Source: HXMU1420-13 sp963691715 (GTDB taxonomy: Bacteria > Bacteroidota > Rhodothermia > Balneolales > Balneolaceae). Taken from it: DNA of 64,000 nt. The notes beneath the pieces are model-generated. The model searched no databases. It saw only the letters and a list, made by a program, of their open reading frames with translations, and was not told where the DNA came from. The stretch is from positions 2,046,001 to 2,110,000 of the forward strand of contig OY829281.1 of NCBI GenBank assembly GCA_963691715.1, given 5' to 3'. The position numbers and the translations under genes were made by a program. This document shows, in pieces, positions 63,491 through 64,000 of the stretch; position 1 is the stretch's first letter, and every line of letters starts with the position of its first letter.

Positions 63491-64000
63491 ATTCCCAAAA
63501 TTTTGCGATTTGTTGCTTCATCAACAGTAGAACTTGCAAAATCATCAAATGTCTTTTTTGTGGCTTCTATGATATGTTTTTGAATAAAATCCGCCCCTTC
63601 TCGAGCACCTTGTTCTGGGCTTTTAATTACACATTCCCATTCCATTACCGCCCATACATCACAACCATATTCAGTTAATTTTGTAAATATTGTTTTGAAA
63701 TCAATTTGACCATCACCGGGTGAACGGTAACGACCAGCACGATCTTTCCATGTATTAAATCCACCAAAAGCCCCCTTTTTCCCATTAGGTTTGAATTCTG
63801 AATCTTTAACATGAAAAGCTTTAATAAATGAATGATAATGGTCTATATATGATAGATAATCCAATTGTTGTAATACAAAGTGACTCGGATCATATAAAAT
63901 ATTTGCACGTTTATGATTATTCGTTGCTTCCAGAAATCGCTCAAAAGTTTCACCATCATGCAAATCTTCTCCAGGATGTATTTCATAACAGGCATCCACA
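63487..64000 (-). CDS. Sugar phosphate isomerase/epimerase (xylose-isomerase-like TIM barrel), C-terminal part
   Basis: The frame is open to the right edge, so the N-terminus lies outside the window. The visible 171 residues include CYEIHPGEDLHDGETFERFL, NILYDPSHFVLQQLDYL (metal-binding Asp-His), IKAFHVKDSEF (His) and GDGQIDFKTIFTKL, followed by VMEWECV (Glu ligand). This is the AP-endonuclease-2 superfamily of sugar epimerases; the substrate is unknown. Confidence 0.85.
   Translation of the reverse strand, partial: VDACYEIHPGEDLHDGETFERFLEATNNHKRANILYDPSHFVLQQLDYLSYIDHYHSFIKAFHVKDSEFKPNGKKGAFGGFNTWKDRAGRYRSPGDGQIDFKTIFTKLTEYGCDVWAVMEWECVIKSPEQGAREGADFIQKHIIEATKKTFDDFASSTVDEATNRKILGI

Overview
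The window looks like a chromosomal segment of a low-GC, Gram-negative member of the Bacteroidota/Balneolota group. The evidence is: four secreted proteins ending in a Por/type-IX-style sorting domain with an NYPNPFNP motif (endonuclease I, two CotH proteins, a GH5 enzyme); a TonB-dependent receptor with a carboxypeptidase-like N-terminal domain; many Cys19-type lipoproteins; and an A+T-rich base composition. The genus is an inference; no 16S gene is present.

Layout. 1-4.8 kb: a decaying tandem array of PQQ-like beta-propeller lipoproteins, each paired with a small secreted protein, plus fragments of an alpha/beta-hydrolase-like gene. 4.8-8.6 kb: core genes (ispH, a YbbR-domain gene, a DciA-like gene, recF). 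8.8-14.1 kb: secreted proteins. 14.2-22.6 kb: housekeeping genes including eno, prmC, a DnaA-box-rich likely oriC, and dnaA-folB-folK-deoxynucleoside kinase. Genes left of the dnaA region are mostly on the minus strand and genes right of it mostly on the plus strand, as expected for a bidirectional origin. 23.2-24.0 kb: tRNA-Leu(GAG) with a GIY-YIG gene, tandemly duplicated; the second tRNA copy is broken by short hairpin insertions. 24.0-43.3 kb: envelope and secreted functions (MsrA, two Wzi-like proteins, amidohydrolase, DUF2911, CotH, a TPP-riboswitch-controlled TonB receptor, M28 and M14 peptidases, an asparagine-synthetase-like protein) and polX.

43.4-50.0 kb is an accessory island between polX and an AI-2E-type permease. 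It carries a PHP/SMC-like ATPase gene (trlF-like, broken by one amber codon), an FRG-domain gene and two near-identical parDE toxin-antitoxin modules, all on the plus strand. Each large gene is bracketed by its own 12-bp inverted repeat and followed by a 118-132 bp imperfect palindrome that starts with an AAC core and ends at a GTT core. This is the geometry of integron gene cassettes with attC sites. No integrase is visible. MITE-like 90-bp elements and a 146-bp repeat punctuate the island. This is the most unusual part of the window.

50.0-64.0 kb: permease, GH5 and GH31 glycosidases, a lipoprotein cyclophilin, methylmalonyl-CoA epimerase, tRNA-Pro(GGG) followed by five 112-bp repeats each ending in a copy of the tRNA 3' end with a T-loop insertion, a HisKA_2-type sensor kinase abutting that array, a DUF4402-like secreted protein behind two AT-rich palindromes, an alanine-dehydrogenase-like enzyme, two secreted unknowns, and the C-terminal part of a sugar-phosphate isomerase/epimerase running off the right edge.
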